From Spirogloea muscicola (Eukaryota > Streptophyta > Zygnematophyceae > Spirogloeales > Spirogloeaceae), in the NCBI GenBank assembly GCA_009602725.1, contig WELB01000121.1, positions 4,638 through 50,548 of the forward strand: 45,911 nt of DNA. Reading direction: 5' to 3'. Each line of letters begins with the position of its first letter. Position 1 is the first letter of the stretch. A program made the translations under genes and the position numbers. This document shows, one piece after another, positions 10,405 to 22,402 of the stretch. The notes below the pieces were generated by a model that saw nothing but the letters and a program-made list of their open reading frames with translations, was not told the DNA's origin and did no database searches.

Positions 10405-12606
10405 CTAGTCTTGATTGAGATAGACGGCGTCCACATCAACAGTCGTTCTCTTAGGACCTCGTTCAGCTCTCGAGCATCATCGTCCACCTGCCAACCACAT
10501 TGCATATTCATATCAATCCCTTCTCTGGTATTTAAACACTTGGTTATAAAGTGGCACAGGTTCCTATGCAAGCGCCTCACAGCCGCACTGAGCTTGCAAG
10601 CCGAGATTCAAGAGATGGAATGCAGAGCGAAACTAAGAACAACTTCATGCAGCCGAAAGGAGGCACTGTTAGAGACTAAGGAACGCCAAAAACCTTGCAT
10701 TGTGGCAGCTTTCAGACCCGTGCAAGCGCGGTAGGCATGAACTCAAGGCCAGAGCCGTCGAAGTCAATGGGAATGCCGGCCTACTCCAGCTTCAGCCTGC
10801 ACTTGAAGAAGTCTTCCTGGGGAGTGATGACCTTGTATGACCTGCGGCGTCCGAGGTGAAGCATAGCAATCAGGTGGAGCACTGACAGAGCATGACTACA
10901 TCAATCGGTAGGTATTGTCAAATTTTTGACAATGACAGCCACCTGCTGTCACAAGTAGCAAGTGGGGTCCAAGTCCACTCTTATGTGCTGGCTCAAAGTA
11001 TAAAGATGCAACTTGTTGGGTTCATCACCATGCTGAAGTTGTTGGTGCTGCAGATACTCCTTGAGACAAGCTGGAGGCTGTATTCATATGCTTGACTTAC
11101 GGGTTTTCCTCGGGCTCCTCCTCATCTACTGCTCGGGGTTCCATCACATCCTCCGCACCAGCATCCATGGCTGCCAACAGGATTTCGTCGCTGCTTACCT
11201 GCGAGCTCAAGAGAGCCGTTTGACCATCACTCTTGCATCAGATCTATCAGACTCAGTGACTCCCTGAGGTCCACAAAGCTTCTGAGTGATGGCCACCTTG
11301 CATACGCAGCCACGTTCCACAACAATCTTTCTCAATTATTGTCCCAAGTGGGCAGCTTTATGCATGTACTTGAATGGAGGCTGTACCTTTTCTGTTCATC
11401 CAAGCTTGTTCCTTAAAATCTCACCATGTTGGTCTCTCCATCCAGCTATCCTAATTTTCCGCCATCGTCAAACGTTGCAATGCATTGAGCAGGAAAGTAC
11501 TAGCAAATCTGTTGTGCAGAATGTGGCATACCTTATCGAAAGGCACAGCTACCACGCCACATTTGCGGAAGTTGAACATGACAGACCCCATGTCGGCCAT
11601 CTTTCCGCCGCCCTTGCGCACAACCTCCCGTATGTTTGCAGCTGCACGATTCATGTTGTCTGTCAGGACTTCCAGCACGAGGCCGACCCCTCCATAGCCA
11701 TACACCTGCATAATGAGCGTCGTGGCAAAAGCCAATCAGGGCCAGAGCTGGTTCAGTTGCACAATTAGCATCCAAAGTTAGAGAGATAGAAATTCATACT
11801 GAGAGCTATCTAAGCTGGTTTGGACCTTGTCCTGAGCTGGATAGATGCCGCAAATGAACTGCAGAGTCTCAGCTCCTAATTGCTACTGGTAATGCCAATG
11901 CCATTTTCTATTGAGATGGTATTATGGGATCCTCGCCCACCTCGTATGTGACCTCCTCGAAAGCAGCCTGGCCTTTCTCGGATGCGCGCTTGAGGTTGCG
12001 GTCGATGACGTCTCGCGGAACGGCAAATAGCTTGGCCTGCTGCAGCACCCGCTCGAGTGCGGCATTGGAGCCCGGGCTCGCACCGCCGGCCCTCACCGCT
12101 GCAACAATCTGCTTCCCAATGCGCCCATAGAGCTTAGCCTTCCTTGCATCCTGGGCCCCCTGCAGACAGCGGTGGTACGCACACACATGCTCGTCGGTGG
12201 AAAGGAAACGAGACCACCAAACTGGTATGTCACCTCAAAATGTAAAGCCTAAACCTTGACCCTGCCGCAGTGACCTGGTCAGTAGCACACACATAGAGCG
12301 AGCTATTCAGTACAATAGCAAGAGAGACTGAGTCTTGCATGCACGTCCTACATGTCACACTTGAGTCGTCACACGTCAGACAGATCGCACTAGCAGCAAT
12401 CCAAGCGTGATTCTGCACAAACGTCGACTCAGGGTCACCACCTTCAGGCTCGTAGAAAGATTCTGTGGGTTCTGTGCAGAACTGAATGTCGCACTTACCT
12501 TCCGTGTAGCTATCTTGGCAGCTCGCCTGCCCATGCAAATTGGCGACCCCAGCCAGAACCTCCGCGCCGGGCCCTGGGGAACGTGCCATCTGGGACCCAG
12601 AATCAC
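10405..12606 (-). CDS. TACO1: YebC/TACO1-family translation factor, disrupted by a TAG and a frameshift
   Basis: Minus-strand exons are 12499-12606, 11941-12159, 11532-11705, 11101-11198, 10718-10841 and 10405-10487. They encode a possible mitochondrial presequence ending CMGRRAAKIATRK, then GAQDARKAKLYGRIGKQIVA, EKGQAAFEEVTYE, VYGYGGVGLVLEVLTDNMNR, GGGKMADMGSVMFNFRK, LLAAMDAGAEDV, YKVITPQEDFFKCRLKLE, AGIPIDFDGSGLEF and VDDDARELNEVLRERLL. The order is that of plant and bacterial YebC proteins. Bacterial members ease ribosomes through proline stretches, and TACO1 supports mitochondrial COX1 translation (family knowledge). Two breaks are seen: an in-frame TAG at 10781-10783 between KLE and AGI, and a loss of frame near 10437-10442, after which the expected ending DVDAVYLNQD and its TAG lie in another frame. 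The gene may be a young pseudogene, or these may be assembly errors; all other splice junctions are intact. Confidence 0.88.
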
Positions 12607-13165
12607 CCCATGTCTTCCTTGTCATTAGTTTGTCTACAATAATCCTAGCATTCACGGACCCCGCACTGATCCCCATCTTCTATTCTTCTGTCGCTCACGC
12701 TGACTGACTTTGCATTATGTTTTAGCATTTGGTCATCAGGGCCCTGAATGTAAGAGTTCAGAGCATGACGTGCTCTAACCGACTCACCTGAAAGCAGCGA
12801 CTGAACCACAGAAAGTGCTGGTCCTTGTGATGACGCAGTTGCGGCAAGCAGGCAAGTCTCAAGGATGGGGTGAGCTGCTGCATCGTGAATCATAATTTTA
12901 AAGCCTTACCCTGAAGCTAATCTTCAGTAGTCAGCACAACTTAAGCCTGACCCTGAAGCTGATGTGCAAGGTCACAGAACCGCTCGAGCTGTGCTGCACG
13001 TAGCACTAAGTAGCCAGAAGCAGCGGATGTGCAGCCAGAATGACGACCTGAGCTTTGAGTTTGAGAACTTAAGAAACTCAGAATGGAGTTTTGGCATCCA
13101 GGGCTTGGCGCAGCATCACTATCCCACTGCCGGCCCCTTCAGTGCAAGCGTCAATTTAGAGTTTT

Positions 13166-13256
13166 ACATTTAGGGGTTAAGATTAAGGGTTTCAAGTTGC
13201 AGGGTTTAAGGTCCGGGTTTTGAGGGGGTTGAGTTTTAGGTTTTAGAATTTAGGGC
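13166..13256 (+). repeat. Degenerate telomere-like (TTTAGGG) patch
   Basis: Runs such as TTTAGGGGTTAAG, AAGGGTTTCAAG, AGGGTTTAAGG and TTTAGGTTTTAG resemble diverged plant-type telomere repeats. The units are not in register. Confidence 0.45.
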
Positions 13257-13257
13257 G

Positions 13258-13463
13258 CCGCACTTGCCTGCTCGCAAGCACGGCCAGCAGCTTGCGCGGC
13301 CGCGGCCACCAGCCCACAACGCCGCCGCCGCCGCCGCCGCCGCCGCCAGCTCCGGCGCAGCTCGCGACTNCCGGCCGCGGCGGGCAGCGCGGCGGAGCAG
13401 TCCCACAGCGTCGTGGCCCTGGCGGCCTGCATTGGCAAGTTCACGCTGGCCCTGCTGCGCTAA
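13258..13463 (+). CDS. Possible C-terminal exon of an unknown protein
   Basis: An open frame ending at TAA (13461-13463) reads SHSVVALAACIGKFTLALLR at its end, preceded by an Ala/Arg-rich stretch with an N at 13370. The preceding TTTAG could be a splice acceptor. I do not recognise the protein, and GC-rich composition could create this frame by chance. Confidence 0.2.
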
Positions 13464-14690
13464 GTGCGGCGTACGCTTATGGACTTGCTACGGCTTCTCA
13501 CGCTAAGGCGCCGCACTGATGATCCACCTGCAGCCTGCATGCAGTCTCTGCATCCGTTCCTCTGACCTGCGGCTGCTCAACAGGGGCAATTGAGCACCCA
13601 GTGGCCAATTGAATAGCAGTGTGCTTTACTGCTTTACTGGCCCACTCGAATTCTGTTCATTCGTTTGACTGGGCTGGCCAATAACAGCCATCGCCCTATA
13701 CTGGAAGAGTCTTCCACCTGTGGCTTTGTGGAGCACGGCATCTGGCTGTGTTCTGACTTGCCGAGGAAGTCTGAATCCACATGACTGCTTGCTCACTTGC
13801 CGCAATCGGTTGCTACGTCAGGCTCGGACACGCGGCGTACTGGGTCGTGCACGCCAGCACTGATCAGAAGCTAGCAACTCAGGCTTCTCAATTGTTGGAC
13901 CGCATGATATGAGAAGGCGTGCAGTGCGCATGAAATGAAAGGGATGCCAAACCAAGCCAAAGCGTTCTCCAAGCACAAGTACGGCTGACAGATTAGCTTC
14001 ACAAGCAAGCAGGAGCTGCATTCCGAGGCCTCTGCCACTACCTGTCACCAGCAGCGTGCTATGGCTCACCCGACCTGACCACAATGCAGCAGTGAGCTCG
14101 CCATTTAGTTAGATATACATACATTATATACAGAGCATAAGTGAGAGTGGACGCCGTAATCATGCTGTTGCCTCATATCGACATCGAGAAGCGCCGAAGA
14201 TGAATTAATGATCAGGATTGGTCAACTTGTCAAGATTGGCCGCGGTCACTCATGTAAGCACAGCTCGTTGCCCCAACCTTCTCTTGAGGAAGCCACAATT
14301 CAGATGGTGTGGCGCTGGGCTTCAGAGACCGGTGATTAAGCTGAATCATGCTCACGCCTTGGCCTTGTGGGGAGGCAATGCTCCTCTTTGGTTATTGTGC
14401 CAGAACAGCTTAGAATTCTGATGATGACGAGCTGAAATTCGTGCAATGCTGCACCATGATGCATCTTAGGCTGCTGCCACTAGATTTGTTCAAGGTCTCA
14501 GTGTCACATGTGCATAAACCCTTGAGTAGGTATTCGAGTGAGCATGCAAGCAGCTCCAGCTTCTTACAAAACAGTCACCAAGGCACGCATAAGAATCTGG
14601 AGCATCCATGGCAGCAGCGCTACTTCTGTTGCCCTTGCTTTTGACCCTGAGTCTGACCTAGGAATCTACAATGACATTGCAAACAGAACC

Positions 14691-17600
14691 TTAGAGAAGA
14701 AGGGTGTGCGGCTCCTCCACATAGCTCTTGAAGGCTCCAAGCCATTGGGCACCCATTGCACCTGCACAAGCAGAAGACAGCAGTCCCAATCTTGAGCAAT
14801 CATAATAGCCACCGTGTTCCTTGCACAATTTTGGATCCAACGCCGATGCATACAAGTGCTTTCCGATGCAGTTTGCTTATGAAGCACTCTGTCAAGTACC
14901 TATCACCTAGTGTACCTATCTTGCTCTACCTTCTTCATTACTGTAACACTAGTCTGAATGCTAAGCTTACCATCAACTAGTCTGTGATCACAGCTCAGGG
15001 TAGCAGACATGTACTCGGCACTTGTATATTCTCCTTCTAATGCTCCTGGCACAACTCGTTTCTCAGCTGCAAAGCCATACTCATGATGGTGAGAGGCTGA
15101 AAGTCACGACGGCATCCCTTGGCAATGCTACATCTCAATAACACATTGAAAGGCGAAGCAACAATGACAAGTCCCACTCTGCTCTTACTTGTGCCAACGG
15201 CAAGGATGCATGCTTGCGGAGGGTTGATGATTGCAGAAAATGACTTGATGCCGTACATTCCTAGGTTAGATATTGTGAAGGTGCCACCCTGTGAAATTGG
15301 ACATAAGTCACAAGGTAAGGGCCTGAACATGCCATATTCTCAAAGACATCAACAGATGAATCAGGAGAGGTACATGCACTGTCAGGTACCAGCTGTATGT
15401 CAAAAGTAGAGTAAGATGAGAATATAGAGCATTGACATGCTTGCCAATCACAGGCACAAATGAGACAGCTACATGGCACTCCGTGAGTTCAGACCTGAAA
15501 TTCAGCAGGCTTTAGCTTGTTCTGGCGAGCCGCATCTGCTAGTCTTTTTACTTCCTCTGATATTGAAGCCACACCAAGCGTATCGGCGTTCTGAGATGTC
15601 ACAGTGAACAAGTGAAACGGGTGACCAATGCCACTGGGGCGACAAGCTTAAGTAGAAACTTCATAACATCACTTCTTTGTGGGCATCAAATTACCCTTTA
15701 GGGTAGCGTCCAACCTTGACAAATGGAACCATCAGGCCATGTTCCGTTTGAACAGCAACGCTGATGTCAATATTCTTGTACCTGTGAGTTGTAAAGACAA
15801 CGGTCAAGGTTATTCAGTGCTCATTAGCTAGATGATGATTGTCAAGGTAAAGCAAAGGAGTGAAGCAAAAGCGGGCTATCTAATATAGAGGCTGAAGCTA
15901 GACATACATTCCAAGTCAATATGATGCACTTACTGCCGGATGTAGTCATCATTCCAGGAGGAGTTCACTTGGGGGACCTTCTTCAAGGCCATAGCTGCTG
16001 CCTGAAAAGTAGAAAAGTGCATGCATTGCCGACATAGTCGTCATTCTTTGCTTAAACGTGGTTCAAGCTTGCAACACTTCATAGAAGTCAATTGGGCACG
16101 GGGCACCCCGACATCAAGGACAACCACCAGACTGGGCACCGTGCATCTGAACCCCTTATGGACAGGTGCAGCTGGCAGGGGGTGTGACTGTCAACCTTGA
16201 TAATGAAATCATTGACAGACAACTTCTTGCCACCTGCCTTCTCCTGAAGAGCATTTAACTCCTTCCGCAAGCTGTAATTGGCAGGCCAACTATTAGTCTA
16301 GCAGGCAGTCACCTTGGCTATCTTACAATGCAGGCTCTGGAGGTGAGCTACTGCCTTCAGTCAATGTGATCGTGCAATTTCAAGCACTTGTTGCATCTTG
16401 CTGATGCTGATGACCTCATGAAATGAGATTCTTCCAGGTGATACGCAGTCACAGATGGACTTACGCAACAAGCTTGTCAACCTTGAGATCCACTGTCAGA
16501 TAGTAGTGAGGTATAGTCTGTTTTGACTGTAATAGTCGCCTTGCAGTGATCTGCGCAAGGGGCAGGCTTAAGAAATGCACAGATAGACAAATACTCGCAC
16601 ACATGAATTAAATGGACTGTTCCCCAGTATCTCATTTGAATACTGCAACAGTAAGACAAAGAGCTGTGAACATGGTGCCTCAACTTAGTCTGCAGTGCAA
16701 GTGCTGCATGACTTGGATGAAGCACATGCTAATCAAGCACCGCTGAGAAAGGCAGGTACAAAGACCAATATCCTACAGGCCCACTACATATGAGTCTACT
16801 CCTCCTTAAGATTAGGGTGTCGGGCATATCCTAAAGTGGCACAGGATATGCCCGACACAAGCATAATGACTAAATAAAGGCAGGGCATGCATTGTACCTT
16901 CCGTATTTGAGAATTGGGAATGTCGTCATACTCCTGCCCAGAAATGGGGGTTTGCGCCCCAGGCTGTGCAGTTGGCACGGTATCTTGCTTTGCTGGTGCA
17001 GGACCTGCAGCTGCAGTTCAGGACCACTCACTAAATGCGGATCAAGAACGCTGAAAAGAAGAGTACAATGTGCAGCCATCTCCAAAAAAAGTTCCAGTAA
17101 TGAAAAAGCACTAGCTTCTCACCAAGGTAATCCTCAACATCTGCCTTCACTATCCTGTTGTCGGGCCCTGTGCCTCTGATCTGGCTGATGTCAACCTGTA
17201 TGGACACAGAGCCACAAATGATGTCAAGCTGTGCTTACATGGAGCCCAAATATTAATCAGGGGTACAGGACACCAAGAGCTGACGAGCATTGAGCGAAAG
17301 TGGAATAGAACTGATACACCAACTGCAAGCTTGGCAGCACTGCTAGCACTGAGGATGATAATCAGTGGTATACCCCCTTCTCCTCTGCCAGTTTCTTGGC
17401 AGCAGGGCTGGCAAAGACTCGGCCTTCGCCTCCCGAAGGAGTTGGTGAAGGCGGTGCCTGTGCTTTAGGAGCCTCCGGCTTCTTCTCTTCCTTTGGTGAT
17501 GGCTTGGGAGACTCTTCTTGAGGTGGAGGAGGGCTGGGAGGTGGAGCCTCTGAGGAGTCGTCCTCTTTTCCTTCCTTCTTTGGTGGAGAAGGTGCAGCTC

Positions 17601-19043
17601 CAGGTGAATAATCAGCAAACTTGGAAATGTCGTCCTCGGAGTCTACCATAATTGCAATAGCCTGGAAGTCCACAGACAGAACTACAAGATCATTCAACTC
17701 ACGTCCGACCTCCTCCTCTGTTGCTTGAAAAGCTGTCGTTCTCGAAGCATCCAAGCCCCTGCTTCAGAGGCTGCTAAGAGAGGCAAGCTTGCCAAGACAG
17801 GTGCTAAGTGCCTGCCGCGACCTACTCTCAGATACTCGGCTACGCCGAAGCTTCTGCCTATGTCCGAGTTGAGCGCAGAGCAATCCATGACTAAGTATGC
17901 CAAGGTAGCTGACCTGCCCGACAGGAATGTCCTTGGAGTTATCTGGCAAGAGGATCTTCGCGAGGAACCCTTCTTCCATGGACTCCATCTCCAGCGTGGC
18001 CTTGTCCTGCATACCAGAAACCCAACAGTCTATCACGAGTGCTGAGCTCTCTGAGACGAGTGTCCGCACGGACTCATTCCTCGCGCCATAATGGCCTTCC
18101 CCGCTTGGACAGGTAGAGCCTGTGCCAGACTCACCGTCTCTATCTCACAGAGCACATCGCCTGCGGCCACCGACTCGCCTTCCTTCTTCTTCCAGGAGAC
18201 GATGTTGCCCTGCATGTGCACACAGTGCCAACACCAAGTCACTGAGAGTAGCAAGAGGAGCGCCCCTTGGCTCGGTAAGGGCAATGCCAGCCATGACGGA
18301 GCAAGGCAATGCTGCCTTGCCAGAAGCTCAGGACTTGTGAGGACTCACTTCCCAGGTCGTCTCTACAATACCCTGTGGATACTGCAAAGCCTCCAAGTAC
18401 CTGAGTCATTGTCGGCGACAAGGATGGCATCCCGATCTCCTGATGCGGTGGCACTGAGACGCACCACGAGCACCTTCGTAAACGCTTGAGCTAAGCGACG
18501 AGAGCAGGCAGTACTACGCAGGCGCAGCACGCCTGCACTGACAAACGACGTCGCATGCAGGCCTCAACACAGTGATGCTGGTTACTCCAACTTGACCACA
18601 ATGTTGACCTTGAGGGCCCACTAGCAAGTGAGCCATGGCAATGCCCATAGCTTTATGGCAAACTCACGGTCAGCTGCGGCAGCGAAGCTCCTCGTGAAGC
18701 CTCTCGCGACGGTGCCGAGCCGGGCGTACGTCGGGAACAACCCCGGCCTGCAGCCGACTGGAGGCCACTGTAAGAGGCGGCCAGCAGCGGAGCAACCGTG
18801 CCCATGATGGCCATGCCGTCGCAGCGATGCAGAGCTCAGGCATTCATGCCTTGAAGCGCGACGAACATCGGCGTCGACGGCGCGGACGCCGCGTGGCAGC
18901 TCCGCCGGGGCAACGCCATCGCTCCATTGCAGCGCAACGGCCGCCAGAGTACGCCCCGGCTGGCGAGCGCCCAAGGGCAGCGCCCCGAGCTGCGGCGCCG
19001 CCGCCGCCTTCAAGGCGGCCGAGCAGGCGCGGCGGCCGGCCAT
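14691..19043 (-). CDS. DLAT: Mitochondrial pyruvate dehydrogenase E2 (dihydrolipoyl acetyltransferase), 15 exons
   Basis: Exons, from the 5' end: 18668-19043, 18401-18453, 18135-18209, 17914-18006, 17374-17661, 17123-17195, 16898-17010, 16465-16550, 16196-16271, 15934-16001, 15715-15781, 15495-15590, 15189-15288, 14971-15066 and 14691-14761 (TAA). All phases agree, giving 576 aa. Residues 1-125 are an Arg/Ala-rich presequence. One lipoyl domain follows, [16 protein letters not shown] to [15 protein letters not shown], with the lipoyl Lys near 170. A Pro/Glu-rich linker leads to the E1/E3-binding domain ([15 protein letters not shown] to [17 protein letters not shown]) and the catalytic domain, with [39 protein letters not shown] and the active-site SCDHRLVDG (HxxxDG). 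It transfers acetyl groups to CoA in the PDC core. [16 protein letters not shown] marks the plant mitochondrial, not plastid, type. An N lies 4 bases upstream of the chosen ATG, so an in-frame start near 19082 is possible. Confidence 0.96.
16817..16858. repeat. Perfect 16-bp inverted repeat (hairpin) in an E2 intron
   Basis: GTGTCGGGCATATCCT, a 10-nt loop, then the exact reverse complement. It lies between E2 exons 7 and 8. Confidence 0.93.
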
Positions 19044-19562
19044 GGCNGATCGCCGGCGCCGTCCAGCCAGCGCCACCGTCAAGGGCCCGCTCCGCGCGCC
19101 GCGCCGCGCGCCGTGAAGCGCGCCGCGAAGCGCGGCGGGATCCCCGGCTCGGGGTTCCCGCCGTTCAGCTGGTGTGAACAGGGGTCTCCAGCCAGGGCCC
19201 CCATCATGGTCCTCGGCAGGCCGTGGCGCCCCGCGGCCCCGAAGGTCGAGGCGCGACTGCGGCGAGCCCGCAGAGGACTGCCGAGCGCTCGCCGCGTGGC
19301 AGCTCCAAGCTCCCTCCGACGCGGGAGCGTCAGGCCTGCGGCGACCGCTCGACGCGTTTCCTCAACCGGCATGTTATTTCCTCGAGCGTCAGGCTAAACC
19401 CCAAACCCTGGCTGGGTTACCCGCCGCCTCCTGCGGCGGCGGCGGCGGCGGCGGCGGCGGAAGCGGCGGGCGCGGCGGATGCTTTGGAAAAGGGGATGAA
19501 GGAAGAGGCTTAAGGTGTAGGATCTGGGCTTTGAGGTTCTGGATTCAAGCCACGGCAGGCGC
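19044..19562. promoter_or_regulatory. Shared head-to-head promoter region of E2 (-) and ARMC7 (+)
   Basis: Roughly 520 bp of GC-rich DNA separate the two divergent start codons. It includes an N at 19047 and a (GGC)n run near 19431-19470. No TATA box is evident. Shared regulation is inferred from arrangement only. Confidence 0.4.
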
Positions 19563-21848
19563 ATGTTCAGCTCGGAGGAGCGCATCCGCGAGCGTGCGGG
19601 GCGCTACGGCACGCCGCGCTTCGACTACCTCCAGGTGCGGCCTAGGAGCAGGACTACGACTTTCAAACTTAAGGTCTAGGGTTCAAAAGGGATTTAGTCT
19701 GGGGCCATCAGCCCGCTTGCCCCCCTTCCCTCCTTGTCTTACAGAGGAGTAAGGAACTCCCCTAATCTTTTTCAAGTTAAACGATATATAATAAGAAAGC
19801 TCCCGCCTCAGCTCCCGGCAACGCCCCACGGCTTCCAGCGCCGTCAGAGTCTTATCAATTGTGGTCTCGACACTTGGGTCATTTCAGTTCATAGAGGGAG
19901 CTCGCTGACGGCGCCGTCAGAGTTTTATAAATTGTGGTCTCGGCACTTGGGTTGTTTTAGTTCATAGAGGGGGCTCGCTGACTGCCCACGATCGGCACCA
20001 CTGCACTTCCGACGTCACGCGCCATGCTCCTGATTTGGGAAGCAGGCCGACGCCGAGCCCCGAACGGAGGCTGGCAGGCGGAGTACTAGTGTCGGTTCGG
20101 CCCTGTCGCTGGCGCCCATTGACAACTGTAGCAATTTTTAACGAGACCCAGCCTCCTTGGTTCACTCAACCTGGTCTGAAGGTGTAAGGCTTAGATTGCA
20201 GGCCTTCATGCCTGACTTCCTTGTCCAGCAATTACCGGCTGCCCTTGGTTGCGCTTGTTGCAGACGACGACGGCTTCTTGCGGAGACTCTCTATCCTACT
20301 GACCAGCTCAGCGTCTCTGCCCCTTCAGGCGCTTGTGACGGAGTTCCAGGAGACCAGCTCCCAGGGTGCGACCCCTCTGCGCCCCCTGCTTCTGTCAGGA
20401 CCTTGCTGAAGAAGCTGCCCTGTCAGCCCTTCTTCTTGGTTGAGGTCTAGGACTGTGGTCTTGACTTTGGAGAGTGTGCTGAAGACCAAGCACAAGGCTT
20501 AACTTGGACTTGGGCTTTGTGTTGTATGGTTCCAGTCAGCTTTTCTTTGGAAAGGTTGCTTGGATTTGCCCCTTTGGTACTCAAGTACCTTCTGTGGTCC
20601 ACTTTCATGCTTGTTATCTTGCCTGCAGAGTCTAAGGAGCAGATTGTTGCAAATTTAGCTAATTTTGCATACGACCCAATCAATTACGACCACCTCCGCA
20701 AGGTCTGCATGGCTTTATGTCGTCACGACCTGCCACGTACTTCGTCTTGAATATGTTGGTTGAGGAGTCCGTTCCTGTCTTCCAGTGAATGTCTGATTCT
20801 GGTGCACTGCACTTTGCAGCTGCACGTGGTCGATCTGTTCCTGGACTGCTTGACCGAATCCAATGAGCTCCTTGTGGAATTTGGGATTGGCGGCATCAGC
20901 AATTGCTGCCCTGGTAAGCACTTGTCTCTGGAAGCCTACCTCATCCTTGAACCTCAGGCGTCTTGCAGAGGGGCGTAGCAAGCAATCTGCCGACACTGTC
21001 CCCCTCAGTAGAGGTATTAAGAACCCCCATCATTGCTGCAGCTGCAATCAGCCTCGGCTCGTTGTCGCAACACTGCTGCATCTGATTCCCTCATGACACT
21101 GCCCTGTAGTATGGAATCTTCCCAAGAACCTGAATTTGTAGTTGACTTTTCGGGATTAGCGAGAGAAAGTGAGGGTCCATGTTCTGGTATTGAGTGCTAC
21201 TTGCAGATCCAAAGAATGCAGCCCTGATTTTGGAGAGCGAAGGCCTGCCGCACATCATTGCTTGCCTTTCCAGCCCTGTGGAGAACACCGTTAGCACTTT
21301 CCTCGTCCGTTGTACACCTGCAGAAGCTGCTCACTTCTGGTTGTTGTGTTGATATTGACTAGGTCTACATTGAGATTGCATGTGAGTCCTCGCCCCTGCT
21401 CATGATGTTTATCTCTTGCATGTATTAGCTAATGGACTCTCTCAACGGCAGCAAACAAGAATTTCTGCTCATTACCTCAGCCTTAAGCCCGTGCCACTTT
21501 TCATTGTGCTTGTAGGTGCTCTCAGCAATATCATCTCTCTACTACTTGTGCAATCGCAGGACAGAGAAGGGTACGAGCTCCGGGCTGCCTGCTGTACTAG
21601 TAGGCATGAACATATATGTAGTGAACAGATAGTTCCAACTATGGTTATCCTGGTAACATCCTGAAGCTGTCTCAGCAGCATGTATTGAGGTCTCTGGGCT
21701 GATGCTTGTATCTGGCAATGCAGAGATCTTGACACCTGCCGTCCTGCAATGCATGCAAGCCTATGCTGAAGCAGAGGCTGCAAACAAGCGCTTCAGCAAT
21801 GCTGCCAAGGCTTTCCTCGGGAAGTATGCTAAGAAGCAACTGCTGTGA
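19563..21848 (+). CDS. ARMC7: Armadillo repeat-containing protein 7 (ARMC7), 7 exons
   Basis: Exons 19563-19634, 20329-20365, 20629-20702, 20820-20913, 21207-21289, 21516-21570 and 21724-21848 (TGA) join in frame to 179 aa, slightly shorter than the human protein of about 198. They encode [120 protein letters not shown] and [20 protein letters not shown]. These are ARM-type helical repeats, and the match to ARMC7 is close throughout. ARMC7 is reported as a partner of RBM48 in minor-spliceosome function (family knowledge). Intron 1 contains a tandem 73-bp duplication. It is divergent from the E2 gene. Confidence 0.93.
19838..19983 (+). repeat. Tandem duplication of a 73-bp unit in ARMC7 intron 1
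   Basis: Copies at 19838-19910 and 19911-19983 both begin GCGCCGTCAGAGT and contain TTGTGGTCTCG and TTCATAGAGGG. They differ at only a few positions. Confidence 0.95.
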
Positions 21849-22333
21849 ACAGCGTGCACTCCTGTGTACATTAGATCCAAGCCCATGTTGTTGGTCACGA
21901 TTTCATTGGCTCTTTGGTCATTGCGTTGGCTGGGCTCGCCACACTACTACACCCTGAAAGTCTTCCATTGATCATCGTCCACATACCTGCAAGAGACCTT
22001 ATTGGACACTTGAGTGAAGATTCTCCCAGGTGCAGAAGTGTACCGGGCCCAGTCAACCGGGATGACTTTAGATAAGTGCGGTAGAGATGCAATGGATCAG
22101 CATTTAGATACGGAGAGACTTTGACCACGCACAAGAGCGCCAAGTCAAGAGTAGAGCTGTAGACTGGTATGGCAGAGGTCCCAATACGGAAAATGAGAAC
22201 CCAAGGCTGCCATTCCCCTGTACCTTTACCTTATCTGTCTTTCTGAATCACAACTGACCATCGCATTTGGAGTCAACCAGCCCGCTATTCCTGGCCACAT
22301 TCAATTGGACAGAGATGTGGCCTCTGGGCCCTG

Positions 22334-22365
22334 TACTAGCCATGATACTTACTAGCCATGATACT
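22334..22365 (+). repeat. Two tandem copies of a 16-bp unit
   Basis: TACTAGCCATGATACT is repeated exactly at 22334-22349 and 22350-22365. It directly abuts the hairpin that starts at 22365. Confidence 0.95.
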
Positions 22366-22402
22366 CAAGAACCCCCATAAATACGTGTATGGGGGTTCTT
22401 GA
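22365..22402. repeat. Perfect 14-bp inverted repeat (hairpin)
   Basis: TCAAGAACCCCCAT, 10-nt loop, then ATGGGGGTTCTTGA. The 12-mer AAGAACCCCCAT also occurs at 21019-21030 inside an ARMC7 intron. Confidence 0.93.

Larger units (their letters stand above)
12607..14690. other. Intergenic region upstream of TACO1 and downstream of the E2 gene
   Basis: Contains a telomere-like patch (13166-13256), a GC-rich tract with an N (13320-13390), and a possible short coding end at 13258-13463. A TGSGRGLG-like peptide on the minus strand near 14020-14060 is too short to call a dehydrogenase. No complete gene is recognised. Confidence 0.5.

Noticed and set aside
10781-10783. Reassigned stop codon (TAG read as Gln, as in some ulvophyte algae)
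   Set aside because: The WDR76 frame ends at TAG where the propeller ends, and the E2 protein ends at TAA exactly at the family's terminal Leu run. Other genes end at TGA. One in-frame TAG next to a nearby frameshift is better explained by mutation or error.
13975-14084. TGSGRGLG peptide resembling the nucleotide-binding motif of short-chain dehydrogenases
   Set aside because: Only about 30 residues fit, with no following catalytic motif or neighbouring exons.
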